Positions 11,001 through 20,888 of a DNA stretch of 64,000 bases are shown in pieces. Within the stretch, counting starts at the first letter, position 1; each line of letters begins with the position of its first letter. The DNA comes from a candidate division KSB1 bacterium (GTDB lineage Bacteria > Zhuqueibacterota > Zhuqueibacteria > Zhuqueibacterales > Zhuqueibacteraceae). The DNA lies in the NCBI GenBank assembly GCA_034506175.1, contig JAPDQB010000003.1:1-64000 (forward strand), read 5' to 3'. The notes under the pieces are model-generated. The model searched no databases. It saw nothing but the letters and a program-made list of their open reading frames with translations, and was not told where the DNA came from. Made by a program: the position numbers and the translations under genes.

Positions 11001-11750
11001 CTAATATATTTGATTTCGTCTCCAAGCCTGCCCCGCCTTCGCCAGCGCCAGGCCGATGACGCGAGTCGCGCCGGCGGATTTTAGAACAGCGGCGCAGGCG
11101 TTCATCGTCGCGCCAGTGGTTAACACGTCATCAACGAGTAAAACGGTGAGACCTTGCAGGTTGGATTTTGATGCCAAGGCAAAGGCATCTTTGACATTTT
11201 CCAAACGGGCGGCGGCGTCGAGTTTGGCTTGCGGCTTTGTGAACCGCGTGCGCTCCAAGCCACGTGGCAGGACGGTCATGTTCCACGCCTGGGCAACGGT
11301 TTGCGCCAAAAGGATGCTTTGATTGAAACCGCGGTGGCGCCCGCGCCGGCGATGCAGCGGCACCGGCACGAGCACGGCTCGAGAAATTTTTGGCGTGAGA
11401 TCATCATGCAGGCGCTGCGCCAGCATGTTGCCCAAAACCCGGCTCAACGAAGGCCGGCGGCGATACTTGAAGGCGTGAATGATAATTTGCATCGTCGTGT
11501 CATAAAACCATCCGGCGTGAACTTCGTCCAACTCGCCGCCGGGCAGCTCGCCGCGGGTTTCGGTGATCGTTTCAGCAGCCGGCAAGGGCTGCGAGGCGAT
11601 TTCGGCCAGGCAATTTTCGCAAAGCAAATGGGTGAGAGACGAGGTTTGGGTTTCACCGCAAATCAAACATTTCGATGGGTAGATCAGCCCGATTACGTCG
11701 TTGGCAAATCGGGCTAATTTTGCGAACACAGCTTGTCTTCTTACCTGCAT
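11001..11750 (-). CDS. comF: ComF-family phosphoribosyltransferase-like protein
   Basis: A 249-residue protein. An N-terminal zinc knuckle (YPSKCLICGE, CENC) is followed by the phosphoribosyltransferase fold: FKYRRRPSLSRVLG, VPVPLHRRRGRHRGFNQS and the PRPP loop VLLVDDVLTTGATMNA. ComF proteins support DNA uptake during transformation and may act with PriA-like activities at incoming single-stranded DNA; the neighbouring priA gene and a comEA-like gene at 33.6 kb fit this. I chose ATG 11750 (AGGGG upstream); in-frame ATG codons at 11771 and 11792 are also possible. Confidence 0.9.
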   Translation of the reverse strand: MQVRRQAVFAKLARFANDVIGLIYPSKCLICGETQTSSLTHLLCENCLAEIASQPLPAAETITETRGELPGGELDEVHAGWFYDTTMQIIIHAFKYRRRPSLSRVLGNMLAQRLHDDLTPKISRAVLVPVPLHRRRGRHRGFNQSILLAQTVAQAWNMTVLPRGLERTRFTKPQAKLDAAARLENVKDAFALASKSNLQGLTVLLVDDVLTTGATMNACAAVLKSAGATRVIGLALAKAGQAWRRNQIY

Positions 11751-12019
11751 GGTGCCCCTGGCAATAGCCATTCTAATTTCGCGGTTTTGCAATCAACGAG
11801 CTGGTAATTTTCCAGAGCATTGAGTTTAACAGCCCAAAATTTTTTTCATAGAAAATCTCGTTGCATGTCGTCACTTTCTTCGCCGGCAACAAGATTTGCA
11901 AGCCATTTTGTTCGCATTGGCTTGAAATTTTCATTAACTCGGTTAAACCGGAGAATATCGCCAGCTTTCTGGGGAAAAACTCCATGGCACTTACACCGGC
12001 GAAATTTGGAGTTTATATC

Positions 12020-12310
12020 TGCCATCAAAACGCCGGAAATGGGTGGGCAGTTGCTCCGCCGATAGCCTTAGGTCGGCCAAGCCGCTGCCAGCTCGTCAAT
12101 GGCCTTTTCGAGCTCTTGCTCATCCAACGCCAGCGCCTGATAATAAAAGCTGCTACGTGGAAACGTCAAACCGTCTCAGCGGGATATTCTTGAGCCAACT
12201 TCATAACGACCTCCCGCTTCCGCTCAGGGTTTTGACATACGTGCGCTCCTTTTGACTTGGACAAGATAACACCTGAATTGTTCATTAGCAAGAGTGTCCA
12301 AGTTTGGGGG
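12020..12310 (-). pseudogene. IS3-family element relic (orfA start fused to orfB fragment)
   Basis: On the minus strand the relic begins near 12310 with an IS-end-like sequence (CCCCCAAACTTGGACA). An AGGAG-preceded ATG at 12238 opens an orfA that stops after four codons. A second well-preceded ATG at 12204 (GGAGG) then opens an orfB fragment. This reads MKLAQEYPAETV, is frame-shifted, and continues FPRSSFYYQALALDEQELEK and AIDELAAAWPT, followed after a stop by GYRR. The pattern LPRSSYYY...YPTYGYRR is diagnostic of IS3-group OrfB N-termini. Deletions, one frameshift and one stop make it non-functional. The stretch 11793-12020 holds only short, unconvincing ORFs. Confidence 0.6.
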
Positions 12311-12438
12311 TGCGCTTCAGGGCCACTTTTTTCGCCTTATGATACAAAACCTGAGGCGCTATCAATAAACGTCTTGTATAGCATATTGCTTTTATAGGGC
12401 AAATAATTTAGGTTAAAATAAAAAAAGTATAAATTTTC

Positions 12439-12467
12439 TTGCTAATCATGATTTTTTATGATATATT
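12439..12467 (+). promoter_or_regulatory. Sigma-70 promoter for glnN with operator-like repeat in the spacer
   Basis: TTGCTA (12439-12444), a 17-bp spacer and TATATT (12462-12467), about 130 bp before glnN. The spacer and the first bases of the -10 hold the inverted repeat ATCAT-8-ATGAT (12445-12449, 12458-12462), a plausible repressor site for nitrogen control. Surrounding sequence from 12300 to 12596 is AT-rich and has no gene. Confidence 0.55.
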
Positions 12468-12596
12468 TTTAACTTACGATTTTAAGCCGGAACAAAACTA
12501 AAAACCCGCTCAAACCCCTGCGCCTGAAGAATGGTTGATGGATGATGGCAACAGGATTTGACGCATACAACAAAACTTTTTTAGGAGGATTCTACG

Positions 12597-14789
<2,193 letters not shown>

Positions 14790-14818
14790 AAGTTGAAACG
14801 TAACACGTATCAAACAAA

Positions 14819-14860
14819 AAGCCCTCATCCGATTTCAATCGCATGAGGGCTTGATTTTTT
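14819..14860. terminator. Bidirectional Rho-independent terminator between glnN and rpoD
   Basis: A perfect 10-bp stem AAGCCCTCAT / ATGAGGGCTT (14819-14828, 14843-14852) is followed on the plus strand by TTTTTT (14855-14860). On the minus strand it is followed by a T-rich stretch (14811-14820 complement). It would end both glnN and the convergent rpsU-rpoD transcript. Confidence 0.85.
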
Positions 14861-14873
14861 GCGGATTGCCCGC

Positions 14874-15770
14874 TCAACCCAGATACTTGCGCAGCGGCTC
14901 CAGGCGCGAACGATGCCGCAACCGGCGCAGCGCCTTCTCTTTGATCTGGCGGACGCGCTCGCGTGTGAGCTTGAAATGCTCGCCGATTTCTTCGAGCGTC
15001 AGCGGCCGGTCGCCGTCAAGTCCGAAATAGAGCCGGATGATTTCCGCCTCTCTCGGCTTCAACGTCGACAGTACCTTGTCGATCTCCACTTGCAGAGACT
15101 CCTGCATCAGCGTATCATCGGGCGGCGCGTACCGGTCGCTCTCCAGAACATCGAGCAGGCTGTTGCCTTCGTCTTCCTTGAATGGCTCGTCGAGGGAAAG
15201 ATGGCGCGCTGAAGTTTTCAACACATCGGCAACTTCGTACGCCGTCATCTCCATTTTGTCAGCGATTTCTTCCATACTCGGCTCACGGCCGTACTTTTTC
15301 TCCAGCTCTTCGAGCGCACGGCCAACTTTGTTGATGGCGCCGACACGGTTCAATGGCAGACGCACGACGCGGCTTTGCTCCGCCAACGCCTGCAGGATCG
15401 ACTGGCGAATCCACCACACGGCGTAGGAGATGAACTTGAAACCACGCGTTTCGTCGAAGCGCTGCGCAGCCTTGATCAAGCCCAAATTGCCCTCGCTGAT
15501 CAAATCCTGCAGCGGCAGGCCCTGACCTTGATATTCTTTCGCCACGCTGATCACGAAACGAAGATTGGCTTTCACCAGCTTGTCCAAAGCTCTCGCATTG
15601 CTTTTGCGAATCTGGCGCGCCAACTCGACTTCCTCTTCGGGCGCCAGCGGCGAATAGCCGCCAATCTCTTCGAGATACTTTTCGATGGACTGCTTCGTGC
15701 GATTGTCCGTGGTTTTACGTTTTTTGGCCATTTGCTTTTCCACACCAAGCCCTAACTCAATTTCACTCAT
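14874..15770 (-). CDS. rpoD: Primary sigma-70 factor, short RpoD/SigA form
   Basis: A 298-residue sigma factor. Region 1.2 is [15 protein letters not shown], region 2 contains [17 protein letters not shown] and [13 protein letters not shown] (core and -10 recognition), region 3 follows, and region 4 carries the helix-turn-helix [20 protein letters not shown] (-35 recognition). Region 1.1 and the non-conserved insert of E. coli RpoD are absent, as in Bacteroidetes/FCB primary sigma factors (about 290 aa). The ATG at 15770 is preceded by an in-frame GTG; an ATG at 15731 with upstream GGAAAAG is another option. It starts 7 bp after rpsU, so translation is probably coupled. Confidence 0.93.
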   Translation of the reverse strand: MSEIELGLGVEKQMAKKRKTTDNRTKQSIEKYLEEIGGYSPLAPEEEVELARQIRKSNARALDKLVKANLRFVISVAKEYQGQGLPLQDLISEGNLGLIKAAQRFDETRGFKFISYAVWWIRQSILQALAEQSRVVRLPLNRVGAINKVGRALEELEKKYGREPSMEEIADKMEMTAYEVADVLKTSARHLSLDEPFKEDEGNSLLDVLESDRYAPPDDTLMQESLQVEIDKVLSTLKPREAEIIRLYFGLDGDRPLTLEEIGEHFKLTRERVRQIKEKALRRLRHRSRLEPLRKYLG

Positions 15771-15776
15771 CACGAC

Positions 15777-15974
15777 TTACTCTGCTTGCTGCATTTGAAT
15801 TCGATTGGCGCGCCGTATGGCTTTTTCTCTGCGAATGCGACGGCGTTGGCTGGGTTTGATATAATACGTGGATTTCTTGAAATCCCGCAAAACACGAGCT
15901 CGATCACATTTCCTCTTAAAGCGCATAATAGCGCGGTCTATTGACTCATGCTCTCCAACCGTCACTTTGACCAT
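15777..15974 (-). CDS. rpsU: 30S ribosomal protein bS21
   Basis: A 65-residue basic protein: VTVGEHESIDRAIMRFKRKC, then KPSQRRRIRREKAIRRANR. bS21 is the last small-subunit protein to assemble and sits near the anti-Shine-Dalgarno region, so its level can affect which messages are translated. Here it is encoded immediately before the primary sigma factor gene, recalling the E. coli rpsU-dnaG-rpoD operon but without dnaG. AAGGGG precedes the ATG. The promoter at 16275-16303 leaves a leader of nearly 300 nt. Confidence 0.95.
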   Translation of the reverse strand: MVKVTVGEHESIDRAIMRFKRKCDRARVLRDFKKSTYYIKPSQRRRIRREKAIRRANRIQMQQAE

Positions 15975-16274
15975 CTCTCTACCCCTTTCTGATTAAAGTT
16001 CTGGCGATTCTGCGCTCCTGTTTTTTAATTGGATAGAGACAGAAAATGCCTGTCCAGCATGATGGTTAATTATAGATACTGAAAAATAGGTAGAAAGTTC
16101 CAGTGTCCCTCCTCTCGTTAACTTCAATAACTTCAAGCGCGGACGCCGTGGAGAGATACAAACCTAAATTTCAACGCAAGAGATTCTCATGGCAACTTGA
16201 AATCGGTTTTTTTATTTGTGAACAAAAATCACATCAACCGGCCATGATAAAATCTCGATTTCTGGACAAGCTGC

Positions 16275-16317
16275 AATATAAGGCTTCTGAATTGTTTTGT
16301 CAAGGGTTTTGACAAAA
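16275..16317 (-). promoter_or_regulatory. Strong sigma-70 promoter of rpsU-rpoD with -35 box inside a perfect palindrome
   Basis: On the minus strand: TTGACA (16303-16298), 17-bp spacer, TATATT (16280-16275). The -35 box is embedded in a perfect 9-bp inverted repeat with a 5-bp centre (16295-16303, 16309-16317; TTTTGTCAA and TTGACAAAA). This could be a repressor or activator site. The leader from 16268 to 15975 also contains a TATAAT on the minus strand near 16070, which lacks a convincing -35. Confidence 0.65.
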
Positions 16318-16326
16318 ATTTTTCTT

Positions 16327-18135
16327 TTATTTTTGCATGGGCAAAAGCACTATGAACTCAGTGCCTTTGCCGAGTTCGCTTTTAACCTGAATCCGGCCGC
16401 CGTGCTCTTCCACGATTTGTTGCGCAAAAGACAAACCGATGCCGGTGCCCTGCTCTTTGGTGGTGTAATAAAAGTCAAAAATTTTGCCGAGATCGCTGCG
16501 GGCAATGCCCCTGCCAGTATCTCGAAACGACACAGCAGCGTAAACCGCTCTGGCTGCGTCCTCAGGGCTTGCGCTGTCCTCATCACTGGCGGCGGATTCA
16601 ACTTTATCCAATCCGATCAGCAGCCGGCCGCCGCCGGGCATGGCCTGTACCGCATTCAAAAAAATATTGAGAAAAACCTGATAGAGCTTCTGGCTGTCGA
16701 CTTCGACGACGAGACCGGAGCGTTTGTAGTTACGCTCAACCCGAATGCCCTTGGTCAACGCATTCGGCAGCTCGGCTTTGATGAGATCATCCAACAACTC
16801 GCTCAGGCGCTGCGGTTTTTTTTCCAATTTCGGTGGTTTGGCAATGAGCAGAAAATTGCTCATCAGCGATTCAACGCGGCCGATTTCCGAAGTCAAAATT
16901 TGATGATAGTGCTCCAGCTTTGCAGCATCGATTTGGGGTTTGTTGAATTCGCGTCGCATGAGCTGCATGTTGATGACCATGGAATTGAGCGGGTTGCGAA
17001 TTTCGTGCGACAACACCGAGGCCAGCTTGTTCAAGGTTTCCAGACGCTCGCTGCGTTTGATCTGGCGCTGAAATTCGTACAAACGGCTGGCCATCATGTT
17101 GATGTTTTTCGCCAGCCGGCTGATCTCATCGTGGCCCATCGGCTTGATGCGATGGCGCAAATCGCCGGTGGCAATGCGCTCGATTCCCGACACCAGGCTG
17201 TTGACCGGCTGTACGATTTGCCGGGTGTACATCGCCGCGATGAGCGCAGCGATAAGAACACTGACGAATACCAAAAGAAAAATTTGCCATTGCATTTTTT
17301 TTGCGGGCGCAAACGCCTCGCTGGTCGGCTGTTGAATCACCGTCCCCCACTGTTCCTGCGGAATTGGTGCGTAGGCCGCGATCATTTCCACGCCGTCCCG
17401 CGTGACGTAAATTTTGTGATTATTGCGCCCGGCCGCCACGCTGTCGATGATGTCATGCTCCTCAAACTGCCGGTGTTCCAAAACCATTCGCCGGTTGGAA
17501 TGCGCAATAAATTGCCCCGCTTTGGCGGGATTAAAAATGAACGCCTCGCCATGTTCGCCGATGGCATTGCTGTCCACCACGTCCCAAATGGCTTTCAGAT
17601 CGACTTCGCCCCACAAGGCGCCGATGACTTCGTTGCGAAAGACGATCGGCTCGGCGATTTCCATGGTCGGCAACTTCTCTGGCGAGAGATAAACTTCGGA
17701 ATTGTACGGCTGGTTCTGCAAAATCGTCGGCAACAGGCCGTTGCTTCCCAGGTTGAGCCCCAAATTGCCGAAGGCAGTCGAGCTGATCACTTGGCCGTCG
17801 CGGTCGATGATGGAAAGCCGCTTGAAAATGGTAAATTGCGCCACCATGTTGTTGATCATCAAATCCTGCCCCATCCGCCCCATGCGCGTGAGGTCGGGAA
17901 TCTGGGCGGTGAAGCGCAAAATTTCGCGCGCCTTGCCCAATGTCGCGGTGATCGTGCCAGCCGAACGCCGGGCAAATTCGAGGTTCCGCTCCAAAATCGT
18001 TTGCTCGATGGCGGTCTGCGCCGTGTTCGTCAACACCCGTCCGGTGATCAGCAGCGGAATTGAAACGAGCAACATGTGGGAAATCAACAGGCGGGTAAAC
18101 AGCCGGTAACGGATTTTTATGCTGTCAAGAGGCAT
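16327..18135 (-). CDS. Membrane sensor histidine kinase with extracellular Cache-like domain and HAMP
   Basis: A 602-residue kinase. TM1 is at about 13-35 and TM2 at about 283-305. Between them lies an extracytoplasmic domain of roughly 245 residues with Cache-like features (LSIIDRDGQVISST, FRNEVIGALWGEVDL). HAMP follows, then HisKA with the phospho-acceptor His377 in VLSHEIRNPLNSM, and HATPase_c with an N-box (FLNIFLNAVQAM), DTGRGI and GTGIGLSFAQ. No response regulator gene is adjacent, so it is an orphan. It follows an extracytoplasmic solute-binding protein gene in the same operon, which suggests that protein may deliver the signal. Confidence 0.9.
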   Translation of the reverse strand: MPLDSIKIRYRLFTRLLISHMLLVSIPLLITGRVLTNTAQTAIEQTILERNLEFARRSAGTITATLGKAREILRFTAQIPDLTRMGRMGQDLMINNMVAQFTIFKRLSIIDRDGQVISSTAFGNLGLNLGSNGLLPTILQNQPYNSEVYLSPEKLPTMEIAEPIVFRNEVIGALWGEVDLKAIWDVVDSNAIGEHGEAFIFNPAKAGQFIAHSNRRMVLEHRQFEEHDIIDSVAAGRNNHKIYVTRDGVEMIAAYAPIPQEQWGTVIQQPTSEAFAPAKKMQWQIFLLVFVSVLIAALIAAMYTRQIVQPVNSLVSGIERIATGDLRHRIKPMGHDEISRLAKNINMMASRLYEFQRQIKRSERLETLNKLASVLSHEIRNPLNSMVINMQLMRREFNKPQIDAAKLEHYHQILTSEIGRVESLMSNFLLIAKPPKLEKKPQRLSELLDDLIKAELPNALTKGIRVERNYKRSGLVVEVDSQKLYQVFLNIFLNAVQAMPGGGRLLIGLDKVESAASDEDSASPEDAARAVYAAVSFRDTGRGIARSDLGKIFDFYYTTKEQGTGIGLSFAQQIVEEHGGRIQVKSELGKGTEFIVLLPMQK

Positions 18136-18266
18136 ACGAACATGGCGAGAAGATTCAGCAAATTGCGATTCTTTCCAAGCTAAGCGAGTTTTCCCACAGA
18201 TTGAATATTCCCACCGATGGCTTTATCTGTGGGTTCTTCAATCGGCGGGGGAATAAAAGCATTTTA

Positions 18267-19478
18267 TCATTGCGGCCGGAGCTGCCAATCTTGATACAAT
18301 TTCAGCTTGCCACCGCGGTCGAAAAAATTGTCGAATTTGACGAGATTGATGACGTGCCAGGTCTGCCACGGATGATAGAGAAAACTCACCGGCTGATCCT
18401 GGTTGATGATCAGCAAAATGCGCTGCATGTTGGCGCGAAACGCCTCGGTGCCCTGAAACCTTTTTGCATTGCCTATGGCGCGTTGCAAGCTCGGGCTGTC
18501 GTAATTGAGAAAGCCGGGGCTGAAAAAATCTTCCAGGCTGGATAGCGTTTCCTCGAACCGATGGCGCAAGAGCACCGCATCGTAGTTCCCGCTGCGCAGC
18601 CGCTCCTGCATTTCGCTGAAGCTCAACGGGATTGGAATGGGGTTGACGTTGATTTGGTTCCAACTGATTTTAATTTGCCGGATGATGTCTTCTTTCAATT
18701 GCGTGCTGTGATCGTAAAAAATACGAAAGCTCAGCGGCTCACCGTTGCGAACGAGAACGCCGTCGCGATTGGTTTCCAGCCAGCCGGCGGTTTTCAGCAA
18801 TTCGACCGCGCGCTTGGGATTGTAATCATATTCATTGATGCCGGGGGGAAAGTAGCGGCTGTCTTCGGAAAACGGCGCCACGCTAATGTCGGCGCCGGTG
18901 GTGGCGAAGAAACGGCGCTTGAGATCATCCCGGCGGATGGCATAGGACAGCGCCTGGCGCACGGCGCGCTCGCGCAAAATCGGGTGTTTGAGATTGTAGC
19001 AAATCATTTCCATGAAATTGGCGGGGGCGGGCAAAGGCAGGATGCGATAATTGCGCGTGGCGTTGGCGATTTCCGCGGCGACGGCTTCACTCTCGAACAG
19101 CGCATAATCGACTTCATCGAGAATGATGGCGGAGATCAAGCTGCGTTCGGTGCGGAAAAACTGGTAGACAATTTTCTGCGGCCGGCGGGCAGCGGCCAAA
19201 GGCTCGGCGCCGTGCGGCTTGAACGCAATCACCAGCCGCTCCGGCGTCGCCTCGAGCATCTCGAACGGCTTCGAATTGCCCTGGCTGTAAACCCGGAACG
19301 TGCCCTCATCCGTCGTGATGCTCACCTCGCGGTAATCGGTCTGGCCGGTGAGCAAGCCGATGACAAGATTCTGCGCGTTGGCGCGGCGGCTTGGAGACTC
19401 CTGGCTGCGCGCCGGAATCACGCCCAAAGACAGCACCACGAGGCTGAATAAAATTTTTTTTCTGCGGAGGATTTTCAC
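18267..19478 (-). CDS. Extracytoplasmic solute-binding protein, peptide/nickel (SBP_bac_5) type, orphan
   Basis: A protein of about 403 residues with a signal peptide (RRKKILFSLVVLSLGVIPARS). The family pattern includes LKHPILRERAVRQALSYAIRRDDL, FPPGINEYDYNPKRAVELLK and SGNYDAVLLRHRF. It is shorter than usual (about 500-550 aa) because the first lobe is reduced. No ABC permease or ATPase gene is nearby. I prefer GTG 19478, one base after the ltaE stop codon, because it puts the positively charged n-region at the start; the ORF can be extended to 19517. It probably binds a ligand for the adjacent sensor kinase rather than for import. Confidence 0.75.
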   Translation of the reverse strand: MKILRRKKILFSLVVLSLGVIPARSQESPSRRANAQNLVIGLLTGQTDYREVSITTDEGTFRVYSQGNSKPFEMLEATPERLVIAFKPHGAEPLAAARRPQKIVYQFFRTERSLISAIILDEVDYALFESEAVAAEIANATRNYRILPLPAPANFMEMICYNLKHPILRERAVRQALSYAIRRDDLKRRFFATTGADISVAPFSEDSRYFPPGINEYDYNPKRAVELLKTAGWLETNRDGVLVRNGEPLSFRIFYDHSTQLKEDIIRQIKISWNQINVNPIPIPLSFSEMQERLRSGNYDAVLLRHRFEETLSSLEDFFSPGFLNYDSPSLQRAIGNAKRFQGTEAFRANMQRILLIINQDQPVSFLYHPWQTWHVINLVKFDNFFDRGGKLKLYQDWQLRPQ

Positions 19479-19479
19479 G

Positions 19480-20508
19480 TCAAAAAATTTTGAAAAAAAC
19501 CGCGATGGCGCGTTCAATGTCGGCGGCGCTGACGTCGAGATGCGTCACTGCGCGCAGGGTGGTCGCGCCAAATGCCACGACGAGAACGTTTTCTTTTTTC
19601 AAGGCTTCGACCGCAGCGGCGACGTTCAGTTTGGTTTTGGCGATATTGATGATCACGATATTGGTCTGCACGGTGTCGAGATCGATCTCAATTCCGCCGC
19701 GCCCGTGCAGCGCCTCGGCCAAACGTCGCGCGTTGGCATGATCCTCGGCCAGGCGTTCGAGATGATGTTGCAGGCCATAAATCGCGGCGGCTGCGATGAT
19801 GCCGGCTTGCCTCATGCCGCCGCCGAACATTTTCCGAAAGCGCCGAGCTTGCACAATAAATTCTTTCGTGCCGGCAATCGCCGAGCCAATCGGCGCGCCC
19901 AAGCCTTTTGAGAAACAAACCGAAACCGAATCAAAATGACGGGCGTACTCTCGCGGTGCGATGCCGGAAGCGATGCCGGCGTTCCACAATCGCGCACCGT
20001 CCAAATGCATCGCCAAGCCGCGGCGGCGGGCGAGCTGGTGAATGCGCTGCACCTCCTCCAAGGGAAAAATAGTTCCGCCGGCGAGATTGTGCGTATTTTC
20101 CAGCGCAATCAAGCGGCTGCGCGGGTAGTAATAGATGTCGCTGCGCAGCGCCTCTTCGATTTGTGCGGCGGTAATCACCCCGCGATTCCCCGCGATGGTG
20201 CGGGCTTGCGCGCCGCTCAACGCCGCCATGGCCCCGGCTTCGTAATGCAAAAAATGCGAACCGGCGTCGCAAATAATCTCCTCGCCCGGCTGCGTGTGGC
20301 AACGAATGCAGATTTCATTGCCCATCGTGCCGCTGGCGACAAACAAGGCGGCCTCGGCGCCGAGCATTTCAGCCACCATTTCTTGCAGGCGATTGACCGT
20401 CGGATCTTCGCCAAACACATCGTCGCCGACTTCGGCTTCGGCCATGGCGCGGCGCATGCCGGGCGTTGGCCGGGTGACGGTGTCGCTGCGCAAGTCGATC
20501 ACATTCAT
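19480..20508 (-). CDS. ltaE: Low-specificity L-threonine aldolase
   Basis: A 342-residue fold-type I PLP enzyme that cleaves L-threonine or allo-threonine to glycine and acetaldehyde. Family signatures are [43 protein letters not shown], the PLP-aspartate in [10 protein letters not shown] and the Schiff-base lysine in [16 protein letters not shown] 20508 is chosen because the conserved N-terminus begins there; upstream codons to 20556 add an AT-rich, unconserved stretch. It leads the operon with the solute-binding protein and sensor kinase, with stop/start spacing of one base. Confidence 0.93.
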   Translation of the reverse strand: MNVIDLRSDTVTRPTPGMRRAMAEAEVGDDVFGEDPTVNRLQEMVAEMLGAEAALFVASGTMGNEICIRCHTQPGEEIICDAGSHFLHYEAGAMAALSGAQARTIAGNRGVITAAQIEEALRSDIYYYPRSRLIALENTHNLAGGTIFPLEEVQRIHQLARRRGLAMHLDGARLWNAGIASGIAPREYARHFDSVSVCFSKGLGAPIGSAIAGTKEFIVQARRFRKMFGGGMRQAGIIAAAAIYGLQHHLERLAEDHANARRLAEALHGRGGIEIDLDTVQTNIVIINIAKTKLNVAAAVEALKKENVLVVAFGATTLRAVTHLDVSAADIERAIAVFFKIF

Positions 20509-20556
20509 TAAAGATAGTTTAAGCTTTTCATTATAAATTGCAAGTAAAATTTCCAC

Positions 20557-20864
20557 ACGCGAGTGTCCGCTCAGCTATAGGGAGGTGTCATCAGAACTAA
20601 GGAAATCTCCTTTAATTCAAGAAAACAGCTTGAATTTTGATAAGATAGAATTTGACGTATTAAAAAATTTTATTAAATTTTTGCAACAAAGCTTGACAAA
20701 GAAGTTGGCAATTGATAAAAAAAATTACTCGCGTGTGACGGGGAAAAAGGTAATGGTCACACGCAAAATAGAGGCTTTTGTCCATCGTGTTCTGTAACGA
20801 GTTCTTCTCCTCTCTTTGAAATGAATGGGTAGGGCTGGTCCGTTTTCTAAATTCACCACTATTT
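20557..20864. promoter_or_regulatory. Divergent intergenic region with candidate promoter and inverted repeat
   Basis: AT-rich region between ltaE and the FG-GAP gene. On the plus strand TTGACA (20693-20698), a 17-bp spacer and TAAAAA (20716-20721) form a candidate promoter. Downstream, a perfect 9-bp inverted repeat GCGTGTGAC / GTCACACGC lies at 20731-20739 and 20756-20764, possibly an operator or leader hairpin. A related ACACGC occurs beside the ltaE end at about 20554. No gene is seen here. Confidence 0.4.
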
Positions 20865-20888
20865 TTGACTCAAAACAAGAGGTGCAAA

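Noticed and set aside
10740..11084. 114-residue plus-strand ORF with a short coiled-coil start
   Set aside because: Only the first 20 residues look protein-like; the rest is low-quality sequence overlapping the comF end.
11773..11985. 70-residue minus-strand ORF upstream of comF (MEFFPRKLAIFSGLTELMK)
   Set aside because: No family recognised, no convincing ribosome binding site, and it lies in debris next to the IS3 relic; could be a remnant but is not supported.
16297..18063. 588-residue plus-strand ORF opposite the sensor kinase
   Set aside because: The minus strand has clear HisKA and HATPase motifs; the plus frame is a bias artefact.
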